Shown here: positions 16,912-24,049 of the stretch, piece after piece
How the letters are laid out: each line of letters opens with the position of its first letter
Position numbering within the stretch: position 1 is the stretch's first letter
Source of the DNA: Chitinivibrio sp051745065
Lineage (GTDB): Bacteria; Fibrobacterota; Chitinivibrionia; Chitinivibrionales; Chitinivibrionaceae
Length of the DNA stretch: 37,479 bases
Direction of reading: 5' to 3'
Assembly: GCA_051745065.1 (NCBI GenBank)
Contig: JBNJDQ010000008.1
Span: 1 to 37,479, forward strand
The notes under the pieces: generated by a model
Told to the model about the DNA's origin: nothing
The model's input: the letters and a program-made list of their open reading frames with translations, nothing else
Databases searched by the model: none
Program-made: the position numbers and the translations under genes

Positions 16912-17532
16912 CTATATTATCCGCAGGGCCTGGGTTATCCAATCCTGAACAGACATATCATCCTGGGCCTGTTCGTTAATCTGAGCAATGGCTTTTCTCA
17001 CCTGACTGTCGCCATATCCGAGGGCCATGAGAGCCGTGTAGGCCTCATCCTGAACAGAGTCTTTTTGCGGCGCAAGGCGCCCGGATGCAGCAGGACTTCG
17101 GTGCAGTTGCTCATCCATACCGAAGTGCTGCAGATCAATGCGGTCCTTTAGCTCAAGAATCAAACGCGAGGCTGTCTTTTTACCCACACCGGAAACCTGT
17201 TCAAACCCCGTGCTGTCTTCACGCTGTACCGCAGCTGCTATCTGCCCAACGGTCAACGTTGAAAGAATACTGAGAGCAAGCTTCGGCCCCACCTTGTTGA
17301 TACCGATAAGAATGCGGAAAATCATCCGTTCATGATGATTAATAAAACCAAAGAGACCATGGGAGTTGTCCGTAATATGGTAATGGGTATAGAGCTTAAC
17401 CGCCCCGGAACCTTCAAGAAGAGCCCCGGCGGTATGATCAGAAACCCCCAGAGCATATCCAACGGCCCCGGTATCGATAACGGCAACACCGTCATGGCAG
17501 GACACACATTCACCGCGAATAAAATCATACAT
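16912..17532 (-). CDS. ruvA: RuvA Holliday-junction recognition subunit
   Basis: The product is 206 residues. RuvA tetramers bind the four-way junction and load RuvB. The N-terminal OB fold (1-62) includes 'YTHYHITDNSHGLFGF'. Two helix-hairpin-helix motifs follow: 'LIGINKVGPKLALSIL' (~75) and 'QVSGVGKKTASRLILELKD' (~113). A variable linker then leads to the C-terminal RuvB-binding domain 'EAYTALMALGYGDSQVRKAI' (~160). The ribosome site GGAGT precedes the ATG by 6 nt. The gap of 55 nt after ruvC is the longest inside the ruv group. Confidence 0.96.
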   Translation of the reverse strand: MYDFIRGECVSCHDGVAVIDTGAVGYALGVSDHTAGALLEGSGAVKLYTHYHITDNSHGLFGFINHHERMIFRILIGINKVGPKLALSILSTLTVGQIAAAVQREDSTGFEQVSGVGKKTASRLILELKDRIDLQHFGMDEQLHRSPAASGRLAPQKDSVQDEAYTALMALGYGDSQVRKAIAQINEQAQDDMSVQDWITQALRII

Positions 17533-17587
17533 ATCTGACTCCAGTACTGTCCTGAAAAATAATTGATCCCTTCGAAAAGAGAAAGAC

Positions 17588-18064
17588 CTACCGATTCAAT
17601 CCGTGATTACACGCACACAGAGCAATACCGAGGGCATCAAATGCATCGTCACGAATCTTGCGGTCTGAAAGTCCCAGCAGACGGCGTACCATAAACTCCA
17701 CCTGCCCCTTTTCAGCGCGGCCGCTGCCGACGACACTCTTTTTTACCGCCGTGGGAGCAAACTCTGCGATCCTGGCACCTGACTCCTGAGCAGCAAGGAG
17801 TATCACCCCGCGGGCCTGTCCCAGTTTCAGGGCACTCTGAACATTTTTGCCCATAAATGCTTTTTCAACGGCAACAAGATCCGGTTCCCAGGTCACAAGA
17901 ATGGACTGCAGGCTTAAATATATTTCGTGAAGACGGCGGGACATATCCTTTTTTGCATCAGTACGTATAATGCCGTACTCTTCGCAGCGGATACGGGCAC
18001 CCTGCGCGCGCAGCACGCCAAATCCGGTTGATCGCGTACCGGGATCCACGCCGACAATAATCAC
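17588..18064 (-). CDS. ruvC: RuvC Holliday-junction resolvase
   Basis: The product is 158 residues; RuvC nicks symmetric strands of Holliday junctions. Four acidic catalytic residues of the RNase H-like fold are visible: Asp in 'GVDPGT' (~7), Glu in 'VAVEKAF' (~67), and two Asp in 'RDDAFDALGIAL' (~140). The start is a GTG overlapping the acpS stop (GTGA), giving translational coupling. The family also has 'TxxxVKKxVxGxGxAxKxQV', present here as 'PTAVKKSVVGSGRAEKGQV'. Confidence 0.96.
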   Translation of the reverse strand: MIIVGVDPGTRSTGFGVLRAQGARIRCEEYGIIRTDAKKDMSRRLHEIYLSLQSILVTWEPDLVAVEKAFMGKNVQSALKLGQARGVILLAAQESGARIAEFAPTAVKKSVVGSGRAEKGQVEFMVRRLLGLSDRKIRDDAFDALGIALCACNHGLNR

Positions 18065-18447
18065 CGGTCCCCCGCAAGGATAACCACTGCCGCAGCATAG
18101 CGCCGTTCGTGGCTGACAGAATGGTGAATATGCATCACTCCTGCATCCTCCAGGGATGAACGGAATGCACCATCCACCACGTTCAGAACCGGTTTTTTTC
18201 CGTCACGGCGCAACTCAACGCTGTGCCACCGGGCCAAGCCCTGCAGGGATTCAGGCAGAGCTTTGTAGAAAGCCTCTTTCACCGCCCAGCGGGCAGCCAG
18301 ACGGTAAGCGGGATCAGCCTGACGAAAAGAATACTCCCGCTCATGCTCCGTGAATACACGGGCAACAAAACGGCGGGAATACTGTTTTTGAAGAAGGCGG
18401 GAAATACGCTCCACTGATACAATATCATTTCCAAGCCCGATGATCAC
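18061..18447 (-). CDS. acpS: Holo-[acyl-carrier-protein] synthase
   Basis: The product is 128 residues, the usual AcpS length. It transfers 4'-phosphopantetheine from coenzyme A to acyl carrier protein. Magnesium-binding residues are in place: Asp in 'GLGNDIVSVERI' (~8) and Glu in 'RWAVKEAFYKAL' (~58). 'VSHERRYAAAVVI' (~110) is the C-terminal signature. The start is GTG at 18447, with AAGGAGG 4 nt upstream. It overlaps ruvC by 4 nt and follows ugd by 39 nt. Confidence 0.94.
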   Translation of the reverse strand: MIIGLGNDIVSVERISRLLQKQYSRRFVARVFTEHEREYSFRQADPAYRLAARWAVKEAFYKALPESLQGLARWHSVELRRDGKKPVLNVVDGAFRSSLEDAGVMHIHHSVSHERRYAAAVVILAGDR

Positions 18448-18486
18448 CGCACCTCCTTCAGACCGGGGTCAGGAAGGAAGCATATT

Positions 18487-19863
18487 TTAATGAACAAGAG
18501 GTGTTTTTCCGATACGGTACACATTAAAACCAATTTCAAAAAGTCTGCGGTGATCCAGTATATTGCGCCCGTCAAAGATCATGGCAGGTTTATTCATGGC
18601 ACGGTAAATCTTCTCATAATCAAGATCGCGGTACTGATCCCACTCCGTAAGAACAGCCACAGCAAAGGCATTTTCTGCAGCTTTATAGGGATCCTCCTCA
18701 TACTCAACGCCGTCAATATCGCGCAGATCGTTTTGGGCATTTTTCAAGGCCTTGGGATCGCTGATAACCAGATCAGCATGCTCCTCTGCAAGCATACGTG
18801 AAATATAGATAGCCGGGGATTCACGGGTATCACCGGTATCCTTTTTGAAGGCAAAGCCGAAAAGAGCCAGACGCTTGCCGGCTACAGTATTAAACATTGC
18901 CTGAACCATCTGGTGCACAAAGCGCTTTTCCTGATACTCATTCATGGCAATCACCGCTTCCCAGTAGCGCGCAACTTCGGGAAGACCGTTTGACTCAGCG
19001 ATGTAGACCAGGTTGAGGACATCCTTTTTAAAACAGGAGCCACCGAACCCAACACTGGCATTGAGAAATTTTGCTCCGATACGGCGGTCCATACCGATAG
19101 CATGGGAAATCTCTGTGACATCGGCATGCGTTTTTTCACACACCGCAGAAACAGCATTGATAGAAGAAACACGCTGCGCCAAAAAGGCATTGGCCACAAG
19201 CTTGGAAAGCTCGGAACTCCATACATTACTTGTTACAATACGCTCTGCGGGGACCCAGTTCTCATACAACTTCACCAATTCACTGCGCGCAGCAATTCCA
19301 CCTTCGGTCTCCATGGAACCGACCAGGACCCGGTCGGGCTCATGAAGATCGCGGATAGCTGTACCTTCTGCAAGAAACTCCGGATTGGAAAGAACCTCAA
19401 AATGCAGTCCCTTCTCATTGGCATTGAGAACCCGTTCCATGGCTTCAGCCGTACGCACGGGAAGGGTACTTTTTTCAACAATAATTTTATCACTGTCCGA
19501 TGCTGCAATAATATCCCGGGCAGTTTTTTCCCAAAACTGCAGATCCGATGCTTTTCCGGCACCGATCCCATAGGTTTTTGTGGGAGTATTAACCGATACA
19601 AAGATGATATCCGCTTCGTTGATTTCCTTCTGTACATTCGTGGAGAAAAAGAGGTTGCGCCCGCGGGCCTCACGGACAACATCATCCAGACCGGGCTCAT
19701 ATACGGGGAGATCCGTACTCTGCCAGGCGGCAATCTTCTGCTCATTAATATCGAGGACGGTAACTTTATATTCGGGGCATTTCTGTGCGATAACGGCCAT
19801 TGTGGGTCCTCCCACATAGCCGGCTCCGATGCAGGCAATTTTGCGGTAAAATTCTTTGCTCAT
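18487..19863 (-). CDS. ugd: UDP-glucose 6-dehydrogenase, animal-type class
   Basis: The product is 458 residues from ATG 19863 (GGAG 6 nt upstream); a longer frame to 19983 has no ribosome site and an unlikely leader. It oxidises UDP-glucose to UDP-glucuronate with two NAD+, supplying uronic acids for envelope polysaccharides. Visible are the Rossmann 'CIGAGYVGGPTMAVIA' (~10), 'SVNTPTKTYGIGAGKASDL' (~87), 'EKSTLPVRTAE' (~127), the catalytic cysteine in 'GFGGSCFKKDVLNLVYI' (~270) and 'FAFKKDTGDTRESPAIYIS' (~335). Many of these stretches follow the animal enzyme and not the shorter typical bacterial Ugd. It leads the group that continues into acpS and ruvCAB. Confidence 0.93.
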   Translation of the reverse strand: MSKEFYRKIACIGAGYVGGPTMAVIAQKCPEYKVTVLDINEQKIAAWQSTDLPVYEPGLDDVVREARGRNLFFSTNVQKEINEADIIFVSVNTPTKTYGIGAGKASDLQFWEKTARDIIAASDSDKIIVEKSTLPVRTAEAMERVLNANEKGLHFEVLSNPEFLAEGTAIRDLHEPDRVLVGSMETEGGIAARSELVKLYENWVPAERIVTSNVWSSELSKLVANAFLAQRVSSINAVSAVCEKTHADVTEISHAIGMDRRIGAKFLNASVGFGGSCFKKDVLNLVYIAESNGLPEVARYWEAVIAMNEYQEKRFVHQMVQAMFNTVAGKRLALFGFAFKKDTGDTRESPAIYISRMLAEEHADLVISDPKALKNAQNDLRDIDGVEYEEDPYKAAENAFAVAVLTEWDQYRDLDYEKIYRAMNKPAMIFDGRNILDHRRLFEIGFNVYRIGKTPLVH

Positions 19864-19894
19864 AGTAACTCCGGTATAATTTGATTTCTTCAAC

Positions 19895-19913
19895 TTATCT
19901 ATGCATAAGATAA
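19895..19913. repeat. Inverted repeat between ugd and the GH10 gene
   Basis: TTATCT (19895-19900), 7 nt, AGATAA (19908-19913) form a perfect 6-bp inverted repeat in the 98-bp divergent intergenic region. It could be an operator for either gene, but A+T-rich DNA produces such repeats by chance. Confidence 0.3.
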
Positions 19914-19961
19914 ATAAATTTCTTATAATATAAATAGATACTTTTTCGAAGGGTAGCATAA

Positions 19962-21977
19962 TTGAAGTTACAAAACATATCACTCCTGATCAGCATTACT
20001 GCCCTGCTCCTTTTTTCACGGGAAAACATCTTTCCCACGGGCTCTTTTGAATACTACGACCCTGCATGGAAGATATCTCTGCAGGACTCCGTCGATTCCT
20101 CTGCCGTCAGCTCCAGCTTTCAATCCTCCGAGGCAGCCTTCACCGGCAGCTACGGCGCACGAATCAAGGTGTTTGAAGGTCAGCCGGAAGACTGGTACAT
20201 CCAGCTCAAACTCCCCACATGGACCTGCGAAAATAATCTCCTGTACCGTTTCTCCATGGATGCCAGGGGAACAAATCCGGTGCAGGTCAGCATTTCATAC
20301 CGACGGGACTGGTCGTATAAAGAGGGCTTTACCTTTGATCTGCGGGAGGATTACGCCCATTACTCAGGCAATTTTTCCAGCGATATCAGCGGACAGGACT
20401 CTCTCGTAATCACCATTGACATGGGGAAATCACCGGGAACCTACGATCTGGACAATATTTCTGTACAGGTCATTGACACTCTGGATAACACAAACTCCTG
20501 GTATCTGAAGGCAGATGACCGTATCGATTCACTGCGCAAAACGGATATAACCCTTCACCTGCAGGATTCAGAGGGGGCCTCCCTCTCCGGACTGCAGGCC
20601 CGGGCACAGCTGGTGCGACACAGCTTCCCCTTCGGCACAGCACTCAACCTTGACACAACAACATCCGACGACCAATGGTACCGTGAAACTGCGGCGGATT
20701 TATTTAATGAAGTTGTCACAGAAAATGCATTCAAATGGGTTGACTACGAACCGTCCCCCGGAGAAATAGACACTCAAAGCATCCAGGAGTACATCGCCTA
20801 TGCTGACAGTAACGGGCTTTCTTTGCGTGGTCATGTTCTTATGTGGGGCCTGCAGGAGTACGGCTTTGAGTCACATTGGCCCAACAACCTGAATGCCCGT
20901 GAGTTAACGGCAGCTGTACAGGAGCGCATCACCCGGGATCTCACCCTTTTTAAGGGAAGCGTGGATGATTACGATGTCTGGAACGAACCCTTTCACGAGC
21001 CCACTTTTTTCAAAAAAACCCGTCAGCTGTATCCCGACAACTACTGGGCCTTAATGGATTCCGCATTTATCTGGGCACGCCGTGCCGATCCCGAAGCAGC
21101 ACTCTACCTGAATGAGTACAGTGTCATTGCCGGTGGACAGACGGAGACACTCTATGATCTTGTTGCAGGCATGCAGGAACGGGGCGTCCCCATTGACGGA
21201 ATCGGGGTTCAATGTCATTTCGGAAACAACCGAATCTACCCGGACCTGATTCGGCACAGGCTGGATAAGCTGGACTCCCTCGGCATTGATATTAAAATAA
21301 CCGAATTTGATATGGGAACACGGGATACGGGAGTGCCTCTTTCCGAAACAGAACAGGCTGCTGAATATGCCCGTTTTATTCGAACGGCATTCTCACATCC
21401 TGCAGTGGACGGCATACTGCTGTGGGGCTTTTGGGATAAGATACAGTGGATCGGACCGACGGATTCCACCACAGGGGCAGGATTGTTTCGCCCGGATAAA
21501 AGCCCCAAGCCCGCCGCAGACTCACTCTCCCGACTCTGGAAAAAGGACTGGCACACCGACACCAGCCTGACACTCAACAGTAATTCCGAAATCTCCTTTC
21601 GGGGATTCAAGGGAACGTATCGCATTTCCCTCGAAAAGGATGGCGGGCGTATCTGGGCTGAATGCACCCTTTCCGACAGCCTTCACAAACAAACCCTGCG
21701 TCTCTCAGACACGGGCAATACTCCAATTCTCGCCACAACAGACGCCTCCACCGGCCTCTCTGATGTAACAGTGCAAAACGGACAGATTCATTTTACCGGC
21801 CCTCTGCCCAGGGAAGTCTCTCTGTATACACCAAAAGGACGCCGTGCGGGACGCATAACGCCGACACAACGAATCTGCAGCATCCGGGATATTGCATTTG
21901 TTCCCGCAGGCACCTATATCATGGAATCAAAATACAGTAACTTTAAGAAAGAGCAGATTTTTATCAAAAAAGAATAA
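19962..21977 (+). CDS. Secreted GH10 glycosidase (endo-xylanase family) with sugar-binding-like and tail domains
   Basis: The product is 671 residues from a TTG start (AAGGG 8 nt upstream; no ATG precedes the signal peptide). Residues 1-26 are a signal peptide. Residues ~27-170 form a beta-sandwich resembling CBM4/9-type carbohydrate-binding modules. Residues ~195-525 are the GH10 barrel, with acid/base Glu342 in 'DVWNEPF' and nucleophile Glu448 in 'ITEFD'. The usual 'GHTLVWH' reads 'GHVLMWG', as in GH10 subgroups with an upstream beta domain. The end (~605-671), 'REVSLYTPKGRRAG...PAGTY...QIFIKKE', resembles a type IX secretion sorting tail. GH10 suggests beta-1,4-xylan cleavage outside the cell; the true substrate is unproven. 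Confidence 0.88.
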   Translation: MKLQNISLLISITALLLFSRENIFPTGSFEYYDPAWKISLQDSVDSSAVSSSFQSSEAAFTGSYGARIKVFEGQPEDWYIQLKLPTWTCENNLLYRFSMDARGTNPVQVSISYRRDWSYKEGFTFDLREDYAHYSGNFSSDISGQDSLVITIDMGKSPGTYDLDNISVQVIDTLDNTNSWYLKADDRIDSLRKTDITLHLQDSEGASLSGLQARAQLVRHSFPFGTALNLDTTTSDDQWYRETAADLFNEVVTENAFKWVDYEPSPGEIDTQSIQEYIAYADSNGLSLRGHVLMWGLQEYGFESHWPNNLNARELTAAVQERITRDLTLFKGSVDDYDVWNEPFHEPTFFKKTRQLYPDNYWALMDSAFIWARRADPEAALYLNEYSVIAGGQTETLYDLVAGMQERGVPIDGIGVQCHFGNNRIYPDLIRHRLDKLDSLGIDIKITEFDMGTRDTGVPLSETEQAAEYARFIRTAFSHPAVDGILLWGFWDKIQWIGPTDSTTGAGLFRPDKSPKPAADSLSRLWKKDWHTDTSLTLNSNSEISFRGFKGTYRISLEKDGGRIWAECTLSDSLHKQTLRLSDTGNTPILATTDASTGLSDVTVQNGQIHFTGPLPREVSLYTPKGRRAGRITPTQRICSIRDIAFVPAGTYIMESKYSNFKKEQIFIKKE

Positions 21978-22058
21978 AGTCAGTGCCCATTAGTACCGAT
22001 AGGGGTAATAAAATCATGAGTCTCCCCACACCTGACTTCCCCGTTAAGGTGTTTGCAA

Positions 22059-22084
22059 AGGGATATCCTGTCCGGGATATCCCT
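22059..22084. terminator. Hairpin between the convergent GH10 and methyltransferase genes
   Basis: A perfect 10-bp stem (22059-22068 with 22075-22084) has a 6-nt loop. On the plus strand it is followed by GTTTTA, so it may end GH10 transcription. It lies against the methyltransferase stop codon and lacks a strong T run on that strand. Confidence 0.55.
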
Positions 22085-22087
22085 GTT

Positions 22088-22819
22088 TTATACCGGGCTT
22101 TTTTTACGAACCATGCCAAACAGATAGCCGATGTAGCGAAACCCTTCCAGGCGGTAGAATATATCAATTTCCCGATGAAAGGCGCGTTTTACGTCCCGAT
22201 CAGCAAAGAAACCGTCACAGTCTTCAAGTCTGCGCGCCATGTGGGCATAATAATTATCCCATCCGCTGGGCGGAACAAGGGTCATAAGACGAATCTCAAA
22301 GCCAAGCTCACTCAGCATTTTGCGATACGAAGCTTCACTCTCGTACCGGTAATGACGATTATCGTAAATGCCCAACACCTCACGGGGAATATTTTCCACC
22401 CCCGTTAAAAGAATCAGGTCAGAGAAGGCGAGCCAGCCGCGATCAGAAAGACGATCATGAAAAAGGCTCAACCCCTTTTCACGGCCGAGAAGACTAAGGA
22501 TCCCACCTTCAGCAAGGATTAGGTCAAAACGCTGCTCATCCCGGGAGAGGCTGCGCACATCCCCGGCTTCAAAGCGAATAAGATGACTGATTCGGTCTTC
22601 TTCGGCGCGCCGGCGGGCACGCTCCACATTATCACCGTTAATATCAACGGCAAGGGCTTTACAGCGAAACTCCGAAACAATATTGCAGACACCGTCACCG
22701 AAGCCGCATCCTGCATCAAGGATTCTGCTGGCCGGAGATATTCCGGCAAAATGCCCTGCCACAAGAGAAAACTCACGCCCCGCCGGAGATGTATACGTGC
22801 TGAAAAGATCTGTTACCAT
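22088..22819 (-). CDS. SAM-dependent class I methyltransferase
   Basis: The product is 243 residues. Motif I is 'RILDAGCGFGDGVCNI' (~32-47), with the acidic post-I residue in 'ALAVDINGDNV' (~55). 'FEAGDVRSL' (~82) and 'FDLILAEGGILSL' (~98) complete the SAM fold. The C-terminal third, with 'PPSGWDNYYAHMARRL' near 188, would set the substrate, which I cannot assign. The start is 6 nt after the stop of the MraY-like gene, so the two are co-translated and may act on the same lipid or envelope pathway. That link is inference. The ribosome site is weak. Confidence 0.8.
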   Translation of the reverse strand: MVTDLFSTYTSPAGREFSLVAGHFAGISPASRILDAGCGFGDGVCNIVSEFRCKALAVDINGDNVERARRRAEEDRISHLIRFEAGDVRSLSRDEQRFDLILAEGGILSLLGREKGLSLFHDRLSDRGWLAFSDLILLTGVENIPREVLGIYDNRHYRYESEASYRKMLSELGFEIRLMTLVPPSGWDNYYAHMARRLEDCDGFFADRDVKRAFHREIDIFYRLEGFRYIGYLFGMVRKKSPV

Positions 22820-22825
22820 ACGTTC

Positions 22826-23953
22826 TTATCTCACTTTCAGAAAGAGGACAAGCCCCACAACCAGAAGAATGACTGAAACGATATGAAACCGCCAGGTAAT
22901 CTTGGAGATAATGTCACCTTTGCGATTATGAACGCCGCTTTCACGAAGTTTAATCTGAAAATGGTGATGAATCGGCGCCATACGAAAGAGACGCTTTCCG
23001 GTCAGTTTGTAATAAAAAATCTGCAGAAAACTGGAGGCAAACTCAACAAGAAAAACAAAGCCCACCACGGGAAGATAAAACTCGGCCTTTACAAAGACAA
23101 ACATTATACCGAGCAAACCACCCAGCCCGATTGATCCGGAATCACCCATGATAATATCCGAAGGAGGTGAATTAAACCAGAGAAATACAAGAAGCACGCC
23201 AATAACAGCACCGACCATGGGTATTGCTTCATTGAACCCCTGAATCTGGGGAACCAGAAAATACTGACTCCAGTCCGGTCTGCTTGAAACATACCCGATA
23301 AGAGCAATAAAAACAAAATTTGAAACAAGTGGCACCGTTGCGAGGGTGTCAAAGCCGTCGGTAAAATTCACCCCGTTTGCCATGGTGGCAATGACCAGGG
23401 TCATCAGGGGAATAAAAATCCACACAGGCAGGGCAACTCCTTCGTGACTCCCCATGAAGGGAATGGTGACCTCCAGATTTATTTCCGGTATTGTGCAGAA
23501 ACAGACAATCGCCGTCAGGGCCGCAATAAGAATATACAGGAGCAGACGAACCGATGCAGAGATACCGTCGGTTTTATACTGATACTCCTTTACACTTATT
23601 TCATTGCGGGCCAGGCGGCGTTTGTTGATAATCTTTGCAATATCATCGGCGGCGCCGATCAGACTGTAGAAAAAATACACCCCCAGAGCAGCAGTAACAT
23701 ACACATTAAAACGGGAGGTCAGAAAAACCGTGGGAATGATAATTATCATGAAAAGAATGCCCGCGGGCATAACAGGTTGACGCGATGCCGATTCCAGCTC
23801 GGAGCTGAAATGCAGACGCCGCAACAGACGAATATAATGAGGAAAGAGCACAAGACCGCACAGAAAGGCCGCAATAACCGCAAAGGCCCCGGCAAAGAAA
23901 CGGCTTTGAAAGATGGCAAGTCCCGTTACTTCAGATAAATAATCAAAAAACAT
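22826..23953 (-). CDS. MraY-like phospho-sugar polyprenyl-phosphate transferase (divergent)
   Basis: The product is 375 residues with about ten membrane helices. MraY moves phospho-MurNAc-pentapeptide onto undecaprenyl phosphate to make lipid I. Signatures kept: 'GAADDIAKI' (~100) with the paired aspartates, 'NGVNFTDGFDTLA' (~195), 'DIIMGDSGSIGLGGLLG' (~265) with the catalytic Asp, and 'MAPIHHHFQ' (~328), specific to MraY. The early 'KxGTPTMGG' loop is not recognisable; the matching place reads 'SRQPVMPAGILF'. There are no other cell-wall genes beside it. AAGGTG sets the start at ATG 23953. It is either the organism's main MraY in divergent form or a paralogue. Confidence 0.8.
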   Translation of the reverse strand: MFFDYLSEVTGLAIFQSRFFAGAFAVIAAFLCGLVLFPHYIRLLRRLHFSSELESASRQPVMPAGILFMIIIIPTVFLTSRFNVYVTAALGVYFFYSLIGAADDIAKIINKRRLARNEISVKEYQYKTDGISASVRLLLYILIAALTAIVCFCTIPEINLEVTIPFMGSHEGVALPVWIFIPLMTLVIATMANGVNFTDGFDTLATVPLVSNFVFIALIGYVSSRPDWSQYFLVPQIQGFNEAIPMVGAVIGVLLVFLWFNSPPSDIIMGDSGSIGLGGLLGIMFVFVKAEFYLPVVGFVFLVEFASSFLQIFYYKLTGKRLFRMAPIHHHFQIKLRESGVHNRKGDIISKITWRFHIVSVILLVVGLVLFLKVR

Positions 23954-23962
23954 CCCAACACC

Positions 23963-23996
23963 TTTTTTTGCATAAAAATACATATTTGCAAAAAAA
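23963..23996. repeat. A/T inverted repeat over the ribosome site of the MraY-like gene
   Basis: TTTTTTTGCA (23963-23972) and TGCAAAAAAA (23987-23996) are a perfect 10-bp inverted repeat with a 14-nt loop. In the minus-strand transcript the U tract of the upstream terminator could pair with the A tract next to AAGGTG. Confidence 0.4.
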
Positions 23997-24021
23997 AGTG
24001 CGACCCTTTTACAGGTCGCAC
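23990..24021 (-). terminator. Rho-independent terminator of the outer-membrane protein gene
   Basis: An 8-bp perfect stem (24014-24021 with 23998-24005) has an 8-nt loop and is followed on the minus strand by eight T residues (A run at 23990-23997). It lies 29 nt after the stop codon. Confidence 0.9.
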
Positions 24022-24049
24022 CGAAATGGGCTGTTGCCGAAAATACAGG

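Noticed and set aside
19864..19983. N-terminal extension of ugd by 40 residues
   Set aside because: The extension has no ribosome site, overlaps the divergent GH10 start, and the homologous enzyme begins at the ATG at 19863.
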